Shown here piece by piece: positions 1 through 6,190 of a stretch of DNA of 6,962 bases. Position numbers and translations under genes: made by a program. This DNA is from Treponema sp. Its GTDB lineage: Bacteria; Spirochaetota; Spirochaetia; Treponematales; Breznakiellaceae. Where the stretch lies: contig JAISSG010000109.1 in assembly GCA_031273185.1 (NCBI GenBank), positions 1 to 6,962 on the forward strand, given 5' to 3'. The notes beneath the pieces are model-generated. The model saw nothing but the letters and a program-made list of their open reading frames with translations, ran no database searches and was not told where the DNA came from. How positions within the stretch are numbered: the first letter of the stretch is position 1; the number at the start of each line of letters is the position of its first letter.

Positions 1-3
1 GTA

Positions 4-63
4 TCAGTCCGCGTTCTCAGCGATTCGGCGTCCCTTTCTTGGAATTGTACGTTTTTTTACCAT
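4..63 (-). CDS. Small basic ORF (19 aa) of unknown function, possibly a broken gene start
   Basis: Reading right to left from the ATG at 63, this frame encodes MVKKRTIPRKGRRIAENAD and stops with TGA at 6-4. It is very basic: the first 13 residues carry seven Lys or Arg. A strong Shine-Dalgarno (AGGAGGGG, 76-69) lies 5 nt before the ATG, and a good promoter lies just upstream, so the start looks genuine. The length is not typical of a free-standing protein. It may be a real small protein, a leader peptide, or the start of a longer gene cut by a frameshift or stop near the window edge. I do not recognise the family. Confidence 0.35.
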   Translation of the reverse strand: MVKKRTIPRKGRRIAENAD

Positions 64-68
64 TTTGT

Positions 69-113
69 CCCCTCCTGTTTTATATTATATCACATTTTCC
101 TTTAACTTGTTGA
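69..113 (-). promoter_or_regulatory. Sigma70-type promoter and ribosome binding site for the 19-aa ORF
   Basis: On the minus strand there is a perfect -10 box TATAAT (89-84) preceded by TGA, giving an extended -10. A partial -35 box TCAACA (113-108) lies 18 bp upstream. The Shine-Dalgarno AGGAGGGG (76-69) sits where transcription should begin, so the predicted leader is very short. It is the only perfect -10 hexamer among the promoters I picked out. Confidence 0.5.
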
Positions 114-212
114 CATTGAGGGCAAAGGGGAAAGACGGTTCAAATCGCCTTGTACTGGCAGAATGAAAGAGGGCATACAGGGCAGTTGTCGGAATATAAA
201 TCGGCGATTATT

Positions 213-290
213 CCATAAAACATTTTTTGTTAATTATGGGATAAAACATTTTTTGCAATAATGGTGTAAAACTTTTATTGTAAATTATGC
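213..290. repeat. Three imperfect AT-rich direct repeats of 25-26 bp
   Basis: Three neighbouring units begin near 215, 241 and 266 and share the pattern (A/G)TAAAAC(A)TTTT(T/A)TTG...TTAT/AATATGG. The first two share the run ATAAAACATTTTTTG exactly; the third is more diverged. The first unit is also an inverted repeat, with CCATAA (213-218) facing TTATGG (234-239). The block sits in a spacer with no convincing gene, between the promoter near 100 and the IS982 remnant. It could be a regulator binding region or leftover mobile-element sequence; the sequence does not decide. Confidence 0.5.
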
Positions 291-327
291 TATGCGCTTT
301 GCGCAGTAGGTAGAAAAATTATTCCCC

Positions 328-355
328 CGCCTTGCGCCGTCCATGGCGCAAGGCG
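328..355 (-). terminator. Perfect 11-bp GC-rich hairpin, possible terminator
   Basis: CGCCTTGCGCC (328-338) is an exact inverted repeat of GGCGCAAGGCG (345-355), with a 6-nt loop. On the minus strand the stem is followed by GGGGGAATAATTTTT, so a short T-run comes several bases late. On the plus strand only TTT follows. It could end transcription from the citrate synthase side, about 300 nt downstream of that gene, but the T-tract is not ideal. It could also be an interspersed palindromic element. Confidence 0.4.
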
Positions 356-388
356 TTTCGTCATGGGGGGTAAAAAAACTTCGTGTAA

Positions 389-562
389 CACACGGTAAAT
401 GATTTTCTGAAAAACATCTGCCAGGTGGAACACAGCCGGCATCGGAGCATCGTTAATTTCATGGTCAATGTATTGGCGGCTTTATCGGCATACAGTTTCC
501 TGCCCCATAAGCCGTCCATTCGTGTTCCGGGAGACGAGTGGGCTTTGCCGATTACCGTTTAA
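389..562 (+). pseudogene. IS982-family transposase, C-terminal remnant
   Basis: An open frame of 57 codons runs from just after a TAA at 386-388 to a TAA at 560-562, with no start codon of its own. It contains ICQVEHSRHRSIVNFMVNVL followed by an AALSAYSF...HKPSI tail. From memory of the family, the C-terminus of IS982-type transposases carries a similar Q-I/V-EH-(S/T)-RHRS segment, then a short hydrophobic stretch and a KPSL/I ending. The DDE catalytic core is missing, so this is a dead 3' fragment. The sequence between 563 and about 600 is probably the IS right end, bringing the insertion to within some 60 nt of the citrate synthase stop. It lies on the opposite strand to citrate synthase. 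Confidence 0.7.
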
Positions 563-655
563 TCTTTTTTTCGAACTCACGTTATTTACTATGCCCCTCG
601 CCATCCTTTGCTTATAGCATCTTTTTTGAATTCCGAATTGCTGGGCCCCGTCCCC

Positions 656-2014
656 TTACTCCCTCTCGTGAATCGGGGCGTATGGCTGCTGCTTGACAAC
701 GGACTTGTAGGCGGGGCGGATTATCTTGCCCGCGTTCACCAACTCCTCGATGCGGTGGGCGCACCAGCCCGAAACGCGGGCTACGGCAAAAATCGGGGTG
801 AACAGCTCGTCGGGCAGGTCAAGCATGCTGTAGACAAAGCCGGAGTAAAAATCGACGTTGGCGCTGACGCCTTTGTAGATTTTCCGCAACCGCCCGATTA
901 CTTGGGGGGCGAGTTCCTCGACCTTGGAATACAAATGGTACTCTTCCTGCCGGTTTTTCTCGCTGGCAAGCTGTTCGACAAAGCGCTTGAAAATGTATGC
1001 GCGGGGATCGGACAGGGAGTATACGGCATGGCCCATTCCGTAAATGAGGCCGGAACGGTCGAACGCCTCCTTGTTAAGGAGCTTTTCAAGATGGGCGATT
1101 ATTTCGTTGTCGTCGTTCGGGTCCTTGATTACCTCCATCATGTCGCGGAACATCTGCACGACCTTGATGTTCGCGCCTCCGTGGCGCGGGCCTTTCAGCG
1201 AGCCGAGCGCGGCGGCAATGGCGGAATAGGTGTCGGTGTGGGAAGACGAAACCACATGGGTGGTAAAGGTGGAGTTGTTACCGCCGCCGTGCTCCGCATG
1301 GAGCACCAGGGCGATGTCGAGGATCTGGGCCTCAAGCCGGGAATACTTCGAATCGGCGCGGAGCATGTGCAGGAGGTTTTCGGCAACGGAAAGCCCCTTC
1401 ACCGGTGGATGGATAAACAGGCTCTGGTTGCGGTGGTAATGGGCGTATGACTGGTACCCGTAGATCGCCAGCAGGGGAAACCGGGCGATCAGGTTGATCG
1501 ACTGGCGGATAATGTTGGCGATGGAAATGTCGTCGGGGTCGCTGTCATACGCGTACAGGGTCAGCACGCTTTTTGCCAGGGAGATCATCATGTCCTTGCT
1601 GGGCGCGTCCATGATGGTGTCGCGCACAAAACCCTCCGGCAGAGCGGTGCACTGCTCAAGCAGGCCGCAAAACTCGTCGTAGTCCTTCCTGTTGGGGAGA
1701 TGCCCAAACAGCAAGAGATAGCAGGTTTCCTCAAAGCCGAAGCGGTTCTCGTCCAGAAAGCCCTGGACGATGCTTTCGATGCTGATGCCCCGGTAGTACA
1801 GCCTTCCCTCGCAGGGGACATAGTCGCCGTCCTCGATTATATAAGAAACTATTTCCGATATTTCCGTCAGGCCGACCAGCACGCCCTTTCCGCTGACATC
1901 CCGCAGGCCGCGTTTTACCTCGTACTTGGTAAACAGCTCGTTGTCGATGACACCTTTTTCCATTACCAAACTGGCGTATTTGTCGACTAACTGGGTGATT
2001 TCTTCCTTAGCCAT
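656..2014 (-). CDS. gltA: Citrate synthase
   Basis: The 452-residue protein condenses acetyl-CoA with oxaloacetate to give citrate and CoA in the cytoplasm, the entry step of the citric acid cycle and of glutamate synthesis. All the expected active-site residues are visible by alignment to the pig enzyme: His242 in LHAEHGGGN, His278 in GPRHGGAN, His329 in GMGHAVY, Arg338 in SDPRA, Asp388 in VDFYSG, Arg413 in ARVSG and Arg433 in IIRPAY. The GHAV sequence resembles eukaryotic citrate synthase more than the GHRVY of E. coli GltA. The ATG at 2014 is chosen over an upstream ATG at 2092 because AAGGAGGG precedes it at the right distance and the extra 26 residues look non-family. The start overlaps the acyltransferase stop in ATGGCTAA, which suggests translational coupling. 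A 2-methylcitrate synthase activity cannot be excluded from sequence alone. Confidence 0.95.
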   Translation of the reverse strand: MAKEEITQLVDKYASLVMEKGVIDNELFTKYEVKRGLRDVSGKGVLVGLTEISEIVSYIIEDGDYVPCEGRLYYRGISIESIVQGFLDENRFGFEETCYLLLFGHLPNRKDYDEFCGLLEQCTALPEGFVRDTIMDAPSKDMMISLAKSVLTLYAYDSDPDDISIANIIRQSINLIARFPLLAIYGYQSYAHYHRNQSLFIHPPVKGLSVAENLLHMLRADSKYSRLEAQILDIALVLHAEHGGGNNSTFTTHVVSSSHTDTYSAIAAALGSLKGPRHGGANIKVVQMFRDMMEVIKDPNDDNEIIAHLEKLLNKEAFDRSGLIYGMGHAVYSLSDPRAYIFKRFVEQLASEKNRQEEYHLYSKVEELAPQVIGRLRKIYKGVSANVDFYSGFVYSMLDLPDELFTPIFAVARVSGWCAHRIEELVNAGKIIRPAYKSVVKQQPYAPIHERE

Positions 2015-2915
2015 GTAGCCCTCCTTGCAGTTTTTTTCGTTTTTCCTCTGCCGCGACGTGCATCTTTTCCAGCTCTGCCATGACCGCGTCAACCGCGGCC
2101 TGCTTCTTGTCCTCGATCCCCGCCGCCTCCGCCTCGGCGCGCGCCTTGCCGCGGAATTCCGCGCATGAAAGCACCGGGCCGACGGTAATCCGCATGATGT
2201 CCTTGCTTACCGTGTCGTTAACCATGTCGGTTTGCTGCACGTGAAGAATTACGCCGTTCAGCGCGACGCAGCACATATAGTCAAAGGAACGTATGTACGA
2301 ATCGATTTCGCGCACTCCCTTTTTGGTAGAAGGATCCCAGGGGCGGTAGCGGGTTCCCGAAGGGAACACCAGTATCAGCTTGCCCTGCGTTTTCACCTCG
2401 TCAAGCGTTTTCATGGCGGCGCGGTTGATGGCGTTGGAGCGGGCAAGTTCCGCATTTATCTGGTCAGCCTGGCTTTCCGCGTCCAGCCCCTGAATCGATC
2501 TGCTGGGGTAAATAACGATGCGGGTGTAGGCGCCGGCAAACGCCGCGACGACGGGGTTGTCCTCGTTGAGCTTCATGCCGGCGATGGCAATTACCGCGTT
2601 GGCGATGTCGTCGCCCCGGCCCCCGGCCTGCCGCACCAAAAGGGAGAAAAGCGACAGGTCGAAGTTGCTGTAATGCTCAAGCAGGAGGAGGCAGGACTTT
2701 CCCGATTCGGCCTTTGCCAGAAGCTCCTCAAGGTTTTCCATCCCGTCCACGCCGGAACCGGGAAGGAGTTGGGAGCTTGCCATTCCATCCAGGATTGTCA
2801 GGATGTCCCTGTCCCCTTCCTGGTACACATTGTCCCCGGTAACAACCGAAGGAACCTTTGAGATGGCGATGGCTTTTTTTATCGGTTCCTCAAATACTTT
2901 TATAAAAGTTTCCAC
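2007..2915 (-). CDS. Glycerolipid acyltransferase (PlsC/PlsB-like LPLAT superfamily)
   Basis: This 302-residue protein should transfer an acyl chain to glycerol-3-phosphate or lysophosphatidic acid at the inner face of the membrane, early in phospholipid synthesis. The catalytic HX4D motif is His81-Asp86 in EHYSNFD, and the phosphate-binding block is FPSGTR at 184-189. The Ser in place of the usual Glu (FPEGTR) recalls the PSGGR block of chloroplast-type glycerol-3-phosphate acyltransferases, so a first-step (GPAT) role is plausible but not proven. The tail (about 254-296) is rich in Ala, Glu and Lys and is probably helical. There is no clear membrane segment. The start is GTG at 2915, preceded by GGGGAG; the first in-frame ATG is residue 45, too far inside. 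It begins 1 nt after the peptidase T stop and ends inside the citrate synthase start, so it is the middle gene of a tight operon. Confidence 0.8.
   Translation of the reverse strand: METFIKVFEEPIKKAIAISKVPSVVTGDNVYQEGDRDILTILDGMASSQLLPGSGVDGMENLEELLAKAESGKSCLLLLEHYSNFDLSLFSLLVRQAGGRGDDIANAVIAIAGMKLNEDNPVVAAFAGAYTRIVIYPSRSIQGLDAESQADQINAELARSNAINRAAMKTLDEVKTQGKLILVFPSGTRYRPWDPSTKKGVREIDSYIRSFDYMCCVALNGVILHVQQTDMVNDTVSKDIMRITVGPVLSCAEFRGKARAEAEAAGIEDKKQAAVDAVMAELEKMHVAAEEKRKKLQGGLHG
2019..2026 (-). promoter_or_regulatory. Shine-Dalgarno site fixing the citrate synthase start
   Basis: AAGGAGGG on the minus strand lies 4 nt before the ATG at 2014. It is embedded in the last codons of the acyltransferase gene. 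It supports the short citrate synthase start and coupled translation of the two genes. Confidence 0.8.
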
Positions 2916-2916
2916 C

Positions 2917-4176
2917 TTATTCTCCCCACAGTCTGATTAGCTCAATGATAACCTTGCAGGCGGCGCACATCTCGCTTACCGAAACCCATTCAAGCCGGCT
3001 GTGGAAATTCCTCCCGCCGGTGAAGATGTTCGGGGTCGGGATGCCCAGCTCGGTCAGGCGCGAGCCGTCGGTCCCTCCCCGTATGGGCTTGAGCCGCCAC
3101 GCAATGCCGATGTTGTCCATCGCGGTTTTAAGGCGATCAAGCACCTGCGGGTTTTCGCCGATCCGCTTGCCCATATTATAGTATTGGGGGCTTGTTTTAA
3201 CAATCACTTGCCCGCCGGGAAACTGCGCCTCCACGGCCCTGGCTATCGCTTCCAGCGTGGCCAGCCGTCGCTGTATGCCCTCGCTTGCAAAATCCCGCAG
3301 GAACACTTCCAGGGCGGCTTGTTCCAGGCTGCCCGATAGTTCCATAGGGCAGTAGTACCCGTAATAGCCGTCGGTGGCTTCGGGGCTTTCCGAACGGGGC
3401 AGCATCACCGCGAACGAGGCGGCCATGAGGGCGGCATTCGCCAGAATGCCCCGCGCCGCGCCGACGTGGATCACCTTGCCCCTGAACTCAATGTCGGCCT
3501 TCCATGCGTTAAAGCACTCGGTCTCAATCTCGCCCGCAGGTCCGCCGTCCACCGTGTAGCAAGCCGTCGATTTGATTTTTTCGAGGGGGAATTCGGGCAG
3601 GCCCTTGCCGGTTTCCTCGTCGGGCGAAAAAATTATCTCCACCGGGCCGTGCCGTATTTCGGGATGCGCCAGAAGCCATTCCACCGTAGCCATGATTTCG
3701 GCAACACCTGCCTTGTCGTCTGCGCCCAGCAGGGTTTCGCCCGATGCGTGGATTATCGCCCCGCCCTTCTGCTCTGCCAGTCCCGGCTCTTTTGCCGGGT
3801 CAAGCGACAGGCCCCCCGCAAGGGCGATTGCTTCCCCGTCGTAGCCGCTTACCAGCCGGGGCCGCACGTCCTTGCCGGAAACGTCGCTTGCCGTGTCGAT
3901 GTGGGCAAGGAAGCCGATGGAGGGGGCGCTTTCCCTGCCTTCGCTGGGCGGGAGGCGGGCTATCACATAGCAGTGGGGGGTCAGTTCTACGTCTTTGATG
4001 CCAAGCGCCGCAAGCTCGTCCCGCAACACTTTCGCCAGATCCCACTGCCCCAGGGTGGAGGGGGTGGCCTCGACATGGCGGGCGCTCTCGGTGCAGTAGC
4101 GGACATAGTTCATGAAACGGGGAACCAGCAGTGCCTCAAGCTGCCGGTCGTCGATGCCGGTTATCGGGCTTTCCAT
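2917..4176 (-). CDS. pepT: Peptidase T (tripeptide aminopeptidase, M20 family)
   Basis: This 419-residue cytoplasmic di-zinc peptidase removes the N-terminal residue from tripeptides in the last stage of peptide use. The metal and catalytic residues match the E. coli/Salmonella enzyme: His92 and Asp94 in AHIDTAS, Asp153 in GADDKAG, Glu187 and Glu188 in SPDEETGKG, Asp210 in YTVDGG and His392 in GGRNFHS. PIRGGTDGSRL (364-374) and the C-terminal TPNIFTGG are also diagnostic. The length is close to the roughly 410 residues usual for the family, with about 14 extra residues at the N-terminus. No Shine-Dalgarno is visible before the ATG at 4176; instead a -10 box ends 5 nt upstream, suggesting a leaderless mRNA. 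It lies 48 nt after the PNPOx-like gene and 1 nt before the acyltransferase. The protein looks intact. Confidence 0.95.
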   Translation of the reverse strand: MESPITGIDDRQLEALLVPRFMNYVRYCTESARHVEATPSTLGQWDLAKVLRDELAALGIKDVELTPHCYVIARLPPSEGRESAPSIGFLAHIDTASDVSGKDVRPRLVSGYDGEAIALAGGLSLDPAKEPGLAEQKGGAIIHASGETLLGADDKAGVAEIMATVEWLLAHPEIRHGPVEIIFSPDEETGKGLPEFPLEKIKSTACYTVDGGPAGEIETECFNAWKADIEFRGKVIHVGAARGILANAALMAASFAVMLPRSESPEATDGYYGYYCPMELSGSLEQAALEVFLRDFASEGIQRRLATLEAIARAVEAQFPGGQVIVKTSPQYYNMGKRIGENPQVLDRLKTAMDNIGIAWRLKPIRGGTDGSRLTELGIPTPNIFTGGRNFHSRLEWVSVSEMCAACKVIIELIRLWGE

Positions 4177-4181
4177 TGGGC

Positions 4182-4211
4182 ATTATGACCAGAAAAGCGG
4201 ATTTTTATCAA
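4182..4211 (-). promoter_or_regulatory. Candidate promoter for peptidase T, leaderless type
   Basis: On the minus strand, TTGATA (4211-4206; 5 of 6 matches to TTGACA) is followed after 18 bp by CATAAT (4187-4182; 5 of 6 matches to TATAAT). Only 5 nt (GCCCA) separate the -10 box from the ATG at 4176, so the transcript would start at or within a base or two of the start codon. This would be an internal promoter that starts the peptidase T, acyltransferase and citrate synthase run independently of the gene before it. Confidence 0.5.
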
Positions 4212-4224
4212 TCTGAGGATAATG

Positions 4225-4647
4225 TCATTCGACGGCAAAATCCTCTGTCTGAAAATTGCCGTAGTACCTTCCCGATTTTGCGGTAAATTTTATTATGATA
4301 AAATCGCCGCCGTCCCTTCCGCCTTTGTAGTATATCGAAAAATCGTCCTTCCAAATTTCCTTTTTGATCTTTTTGTCGTCCAGCACTTCCATCGTCCCTT
4401 TCAGCATTACTCCCCGAAAGTATCGCTTGTCGCAAAAATAAATGCAGGCTTTTGGGTTGTTTCTGTAGTGCCGTACCCTCATCGAAGGGCTATTGGTATG
4501 CCAGTAAAATGTTTTAATGCCTTCCCTTTTAGCGGGCGGCAGCATCGCCTTTGTGGTGGGATAGCCGTTCTCGTCAACGGAGCTGATAAAGCTAACGCCC
4601 TGCTTCGCAATGAGGTTGCCGATTGTTTCCGCCGGATTTCTCATCAT
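4225..4647 (-). CDS. Pyridoxamine 5'-phosphate oxidase-like FMN-binding split-barrel protein
   Basis: The 140-residue protein is a single split-barrel domain of the PNPOx-like superfamily, which binds FMN or a related flavin. Visible features are the first strands FISSVDENGYPTTKAM (20-35), the TFYWHTNSPSMRVRHYRNNP block (46-65) that usually contacts the flavin phosphate, the RGVMLKGTMEVL strands (78-89), and a late YYKGGRDGGDFIIIKF segment (106-121) typical of general-stress-protein-26-like members. True pyridoxamine oxidases are longer (about 200 residues or more), so a role in vitamin B6 synthesis is unlikely; the substrate is unknown. The start at 4647 has AGGAGG (4660-4655) at 7 nt; an adjacent ATG at 4644 is possible. 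It is divergent from the nuclease gene and lies 48 nt upstream of peptidase T. Confidence 0.85.
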   Translation of the reverse strand: MMRNPAETIGNLIAKQGVSFISSVDENGYPTTKAMLPPAKREGIKTFYWHTNSPSMRVRHYRNNPKACIYFCDKRYFRGVMLKGTMEVLDDKKIKKEIWKDDFSIYYKGGRDGGDFIIIKFTAKSGRYYGNFQTEDFAVE

Positions 4648-4673
4648 GCCAATGCCTCCTTAATCGTAGTATC

Positions 4674-4702
4674 AGTGTAACATTCCTGAATTTATTTGCA
4701 TA
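4674..4702 (-). promoter_or_regulatory. Weak candidate promoter for the PNPOx-like gene
   Basis: On the minus strand TACACT (4679-4674) is preceded by TGT, giving an extended -10 (TGTTACACT). A poor -35 box TATGCA (4702-4697) lies 17 bp upstream. The leader would be about 20 nt and would carry the AGGAGG site. The hexamers are weak matches, so this is tentative. Confidence 0.28.
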
Positions 4703-4712
4703 GAACTTTCTC

Positions 4713-4741
4713 TTGGCAGGTCACGCAAACAGAGTTATACT
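4713..4741 (+). promoter_or_regulatory. Sigma70-type promoter for the beta-CASP nuclease, leaderless type
   Basis: TTGGCA (4713-4718; 5 of 6 matches) and TATACT (4736-4741; 5 of 6 matches) are separated by the optimal 17 bp. The -10 box ends 6 nt before the ATG at 4748, so transcription should begin at or very near the start codon. No Shine-Dalgarno is present in the 20 nt before the ATG. Confidence 0.65.
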
Positions 4742-4747
4742 TATCCC

Positions 4748-6160
4748 ATGCAAGCGCATTTTTACTCACTTGGAGCAGCAGAGGAAGTGACCGGCTCCCG
4801 GCACGTGATCGAGATTGACGGGGAAAGCTACCTTATCGACTGCGGGGCCTTTCAAGGCTCGCGGGCGGAAGCGGATCGGAAAAACCGCGAGTTTCCCATT
4901 GAGGCCGACAAAATCGACGGGACGATCCTGACCCACGGCCACCTTGACCACTGCGGGCTTTTGCCGCTGCTGGTAAAAAAGGGCTACAAAAAAAACATAT
5001 ACGCGACACCGGCAAGCAGGGACATTGCCAGCCTCATCATGATGGATTCCGCCCATATAATGGCCCACGATGCCGAGTACCTTCGCAAGCAGGCAAAGAA
5101 AAGCGGCGCTAAGTTCGACTGGACGCCGCTGTACACCGAGCAGGACGCGATTGCCGCGACCGGCCAGACGGTCGGAATATCGTATAACAGGCCGATGCAG
5201 ATCGGCGACGGGATAACGCTGGAGTTTGACGATGCGGGGCACATACTTGGCTCGGCAATGGCGAACATCACGATAAAGCGGGGCGGGCAGGAACTGCGGA
5301 TACTTGCCACCGGCGATCTTGGCCGCAAAAACAAGCCGATAATCCGCGACCCGGCCATTCCCGCCGCCGCGCCGGACTACATCATCATTGAAAGCACCTA
5401 CGGCAACCGCCTCCACGGCAAGACGGAAGACGCCATCGAAAAGCTGGCGGCGGTGGCGAAACGCGCCGTCGAAAACCGGGGGAGGATAATCATCCCCTCG
5501 TTTGCCATCGAGCGTACCCAGGAACTGGTCTACTATTTTCATTTGCTGGTTGACGACGGCATCATCCCGGAAATACCGATTTACGTGGATTCCCCGATGG
5601 CGACTAACGCCACGACGATATTCCAGGTGCACCCCGAATGCTACGACGAGGAAACCAAGCAGGCCTTTATCAAGCACCACAAAAATCCTTTTGGCTTTAA
5701 CAGCCTGCACTTTACCGCCAGCGTCGATGAATCAAAGGCCCTGAATGATCACAAGGGCCCGCTTATTATCATCTCTGCCGATGGGATGTGCGAGGCTGGC
5801 CGGATTCAGCACCACCTTATCCACGGCATAGAGAACCCCAACAACACGATCCTTGTCGTAGGCTACATGGCGGAAAACACCCTTGGCAGGCGCATCCGCA
5901 ACCGCGAAAACGAGGTGAAGATCCACGGCATGTGGCTTAAACTGAAGGCGCAGGTCGAGGAGATAAACGCGTTCAGCGCCCACGCCGACTATGCCGAGGC
6001 GGTGGAATGGCTCAAGGCCCTGGACACGTCGCGCCTGAAGGGAATTTTCATAGTGCACGGCGAGAAGAAGGGCCAGGCGGCGTTCAAGAGCTACCTTGCG
6101 GAGCAGGGCTTTGGCAATGTGGAGATAGCCAGGTACGGCAAGACCTACGAGCTTGCGTAG
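4748..6160 (+). CDS. Beta-CASP metallo-beta-lactamase RNA nuclease (CPSF-73-like)
   Basis: The 470-residue protein is a metal-dependent RNA-processing nuclease of the bacterial CPSF-73/Ysh1-like group, acting in the cytoplasm. The metallo-beta-lactamase core shows LGAAEEVTGSRHVIE at the N-terminus, the zinc motif HGHLDH (63-68), His165 in AGHILGSA and Asp190 in TGDLGR. The beta-CASP insert follows: motif A is Glu215 in IIESTYGN, then SFAIERTQEL (251-260), DSPMA (281-285) and SADGMCEAGR (343-352). Motif B is His412 in FSAHADY and motif C is His437 in VHGEKKG. All catalytic residues are present and the length is usual for this group. The N-terminus starts directly with the first beta-strand, so ATG 4748 is the right start although no Shine-Dalgarno precedes it. 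It is divergent from the PNPOx-like gene. Its exact RNA substrates are unknown; DNA or other hydrolase activity is unlikely. Confidence 0.93.
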   Translation: MQAHFYSLGAAEEVTGSRHVIEIDGESYLIDCGAFQGSRAEADRKNREFPIEADKIDGTILTHGHLDHCGLLPLLVKKGYKKNIYATPASRDIASLIMMDSAHIMAHDAEYLRKQAKKSGAKFDWTPLYTEQDAIAATGQTVGISYNRPMQIGDGITLEFDDAGHILGSAMANITIKRGGQELRILATGDLGRKNKPIIRDPAIPAAAPDYIIIESTYGNRLHGKTEDAIEKLAAVAKRAVENRGRIIIPSFAIERTQELVYYFHLLVDDGIIPEIPIYVDSPMATNATTIFQVHPECYDEETKQAFIKHHKNPFGFNSLHFTASVDESKALNDHKGPLIIISADGMCEAGRIQHHLIHGIENPNNTILVVGYMAENTLGRRIRNRENEVKIHGMWLKLKAQVEEINAFSAHADYAEAVEWLKALDTSRLKGIFIVHGEKKGQAAFKSYLAEQGFGNVEIARYGKTYELA

Positions 6161-6170
6161 CTAACGCAAG
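6152..6170. repeat. Inverted repeat spanning the nuclease stop codon
   Basis: CTTGCGT (6152-6158) and ACGCAAG (6164-6170) form a 7-bp stem with a 5-nt loop that contains most of the TAG stop. A smaller GC palindrome (CGCG...CGCG) follows at about 6172-6184. No T-run follows on the plus strand, so it is not a typical terminator. It may slow RNA decay or be chance. Confidence 0.4.
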
Positions 6171-6190
6171 GCGCGTCATGCGCGTGTATC

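Noticed and set aside
85..207. Minus-strand open stretch ending NVNKLKENVI, and a neighbouring frame with CPVCPLSFC
   Set aside because: There is no start codon and the stop overlaps a -10 box. A decayed transposase tail is possible, but I could not support a family.
213..290. CRISPR array
   Set aside because: The units are imperfect, directly adjacent, and lack unique spacers of regular length.
482..604. Minus-strand 40-codon ORF downstream of citrate synthase
   Set aside because: It has no properly spaced ribosome site and lies antisense to the IS982 remnant, which explains the sequence better.
608..1450. Long plus-strand open frame of 280 codons
   Set aside because: It lies antisense to citrate synthase, has no family resemblance, and is explained by the codon bias of the real gene.
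2015..2092. Upstream ATG extending citrate synthase by 26 residues
   Set aside because: The extra residues are unlike the family, and a strong Shine-Dalgarno sits in front of the inner ATG at 2014.
3466..4188. Plus-strand open frame of 240 codons antisense to peptidase T
   Set aside because: Peptidase T has all its catalytic residues in the other strand; this frame has low complexity and no motif.
4766..5710. Minus-strand open frame of 314 codons inside the nuclease gene
   Set aside because: It is a shadow of the beta-CASP nuclease, whose motifs are all on the plus strand.
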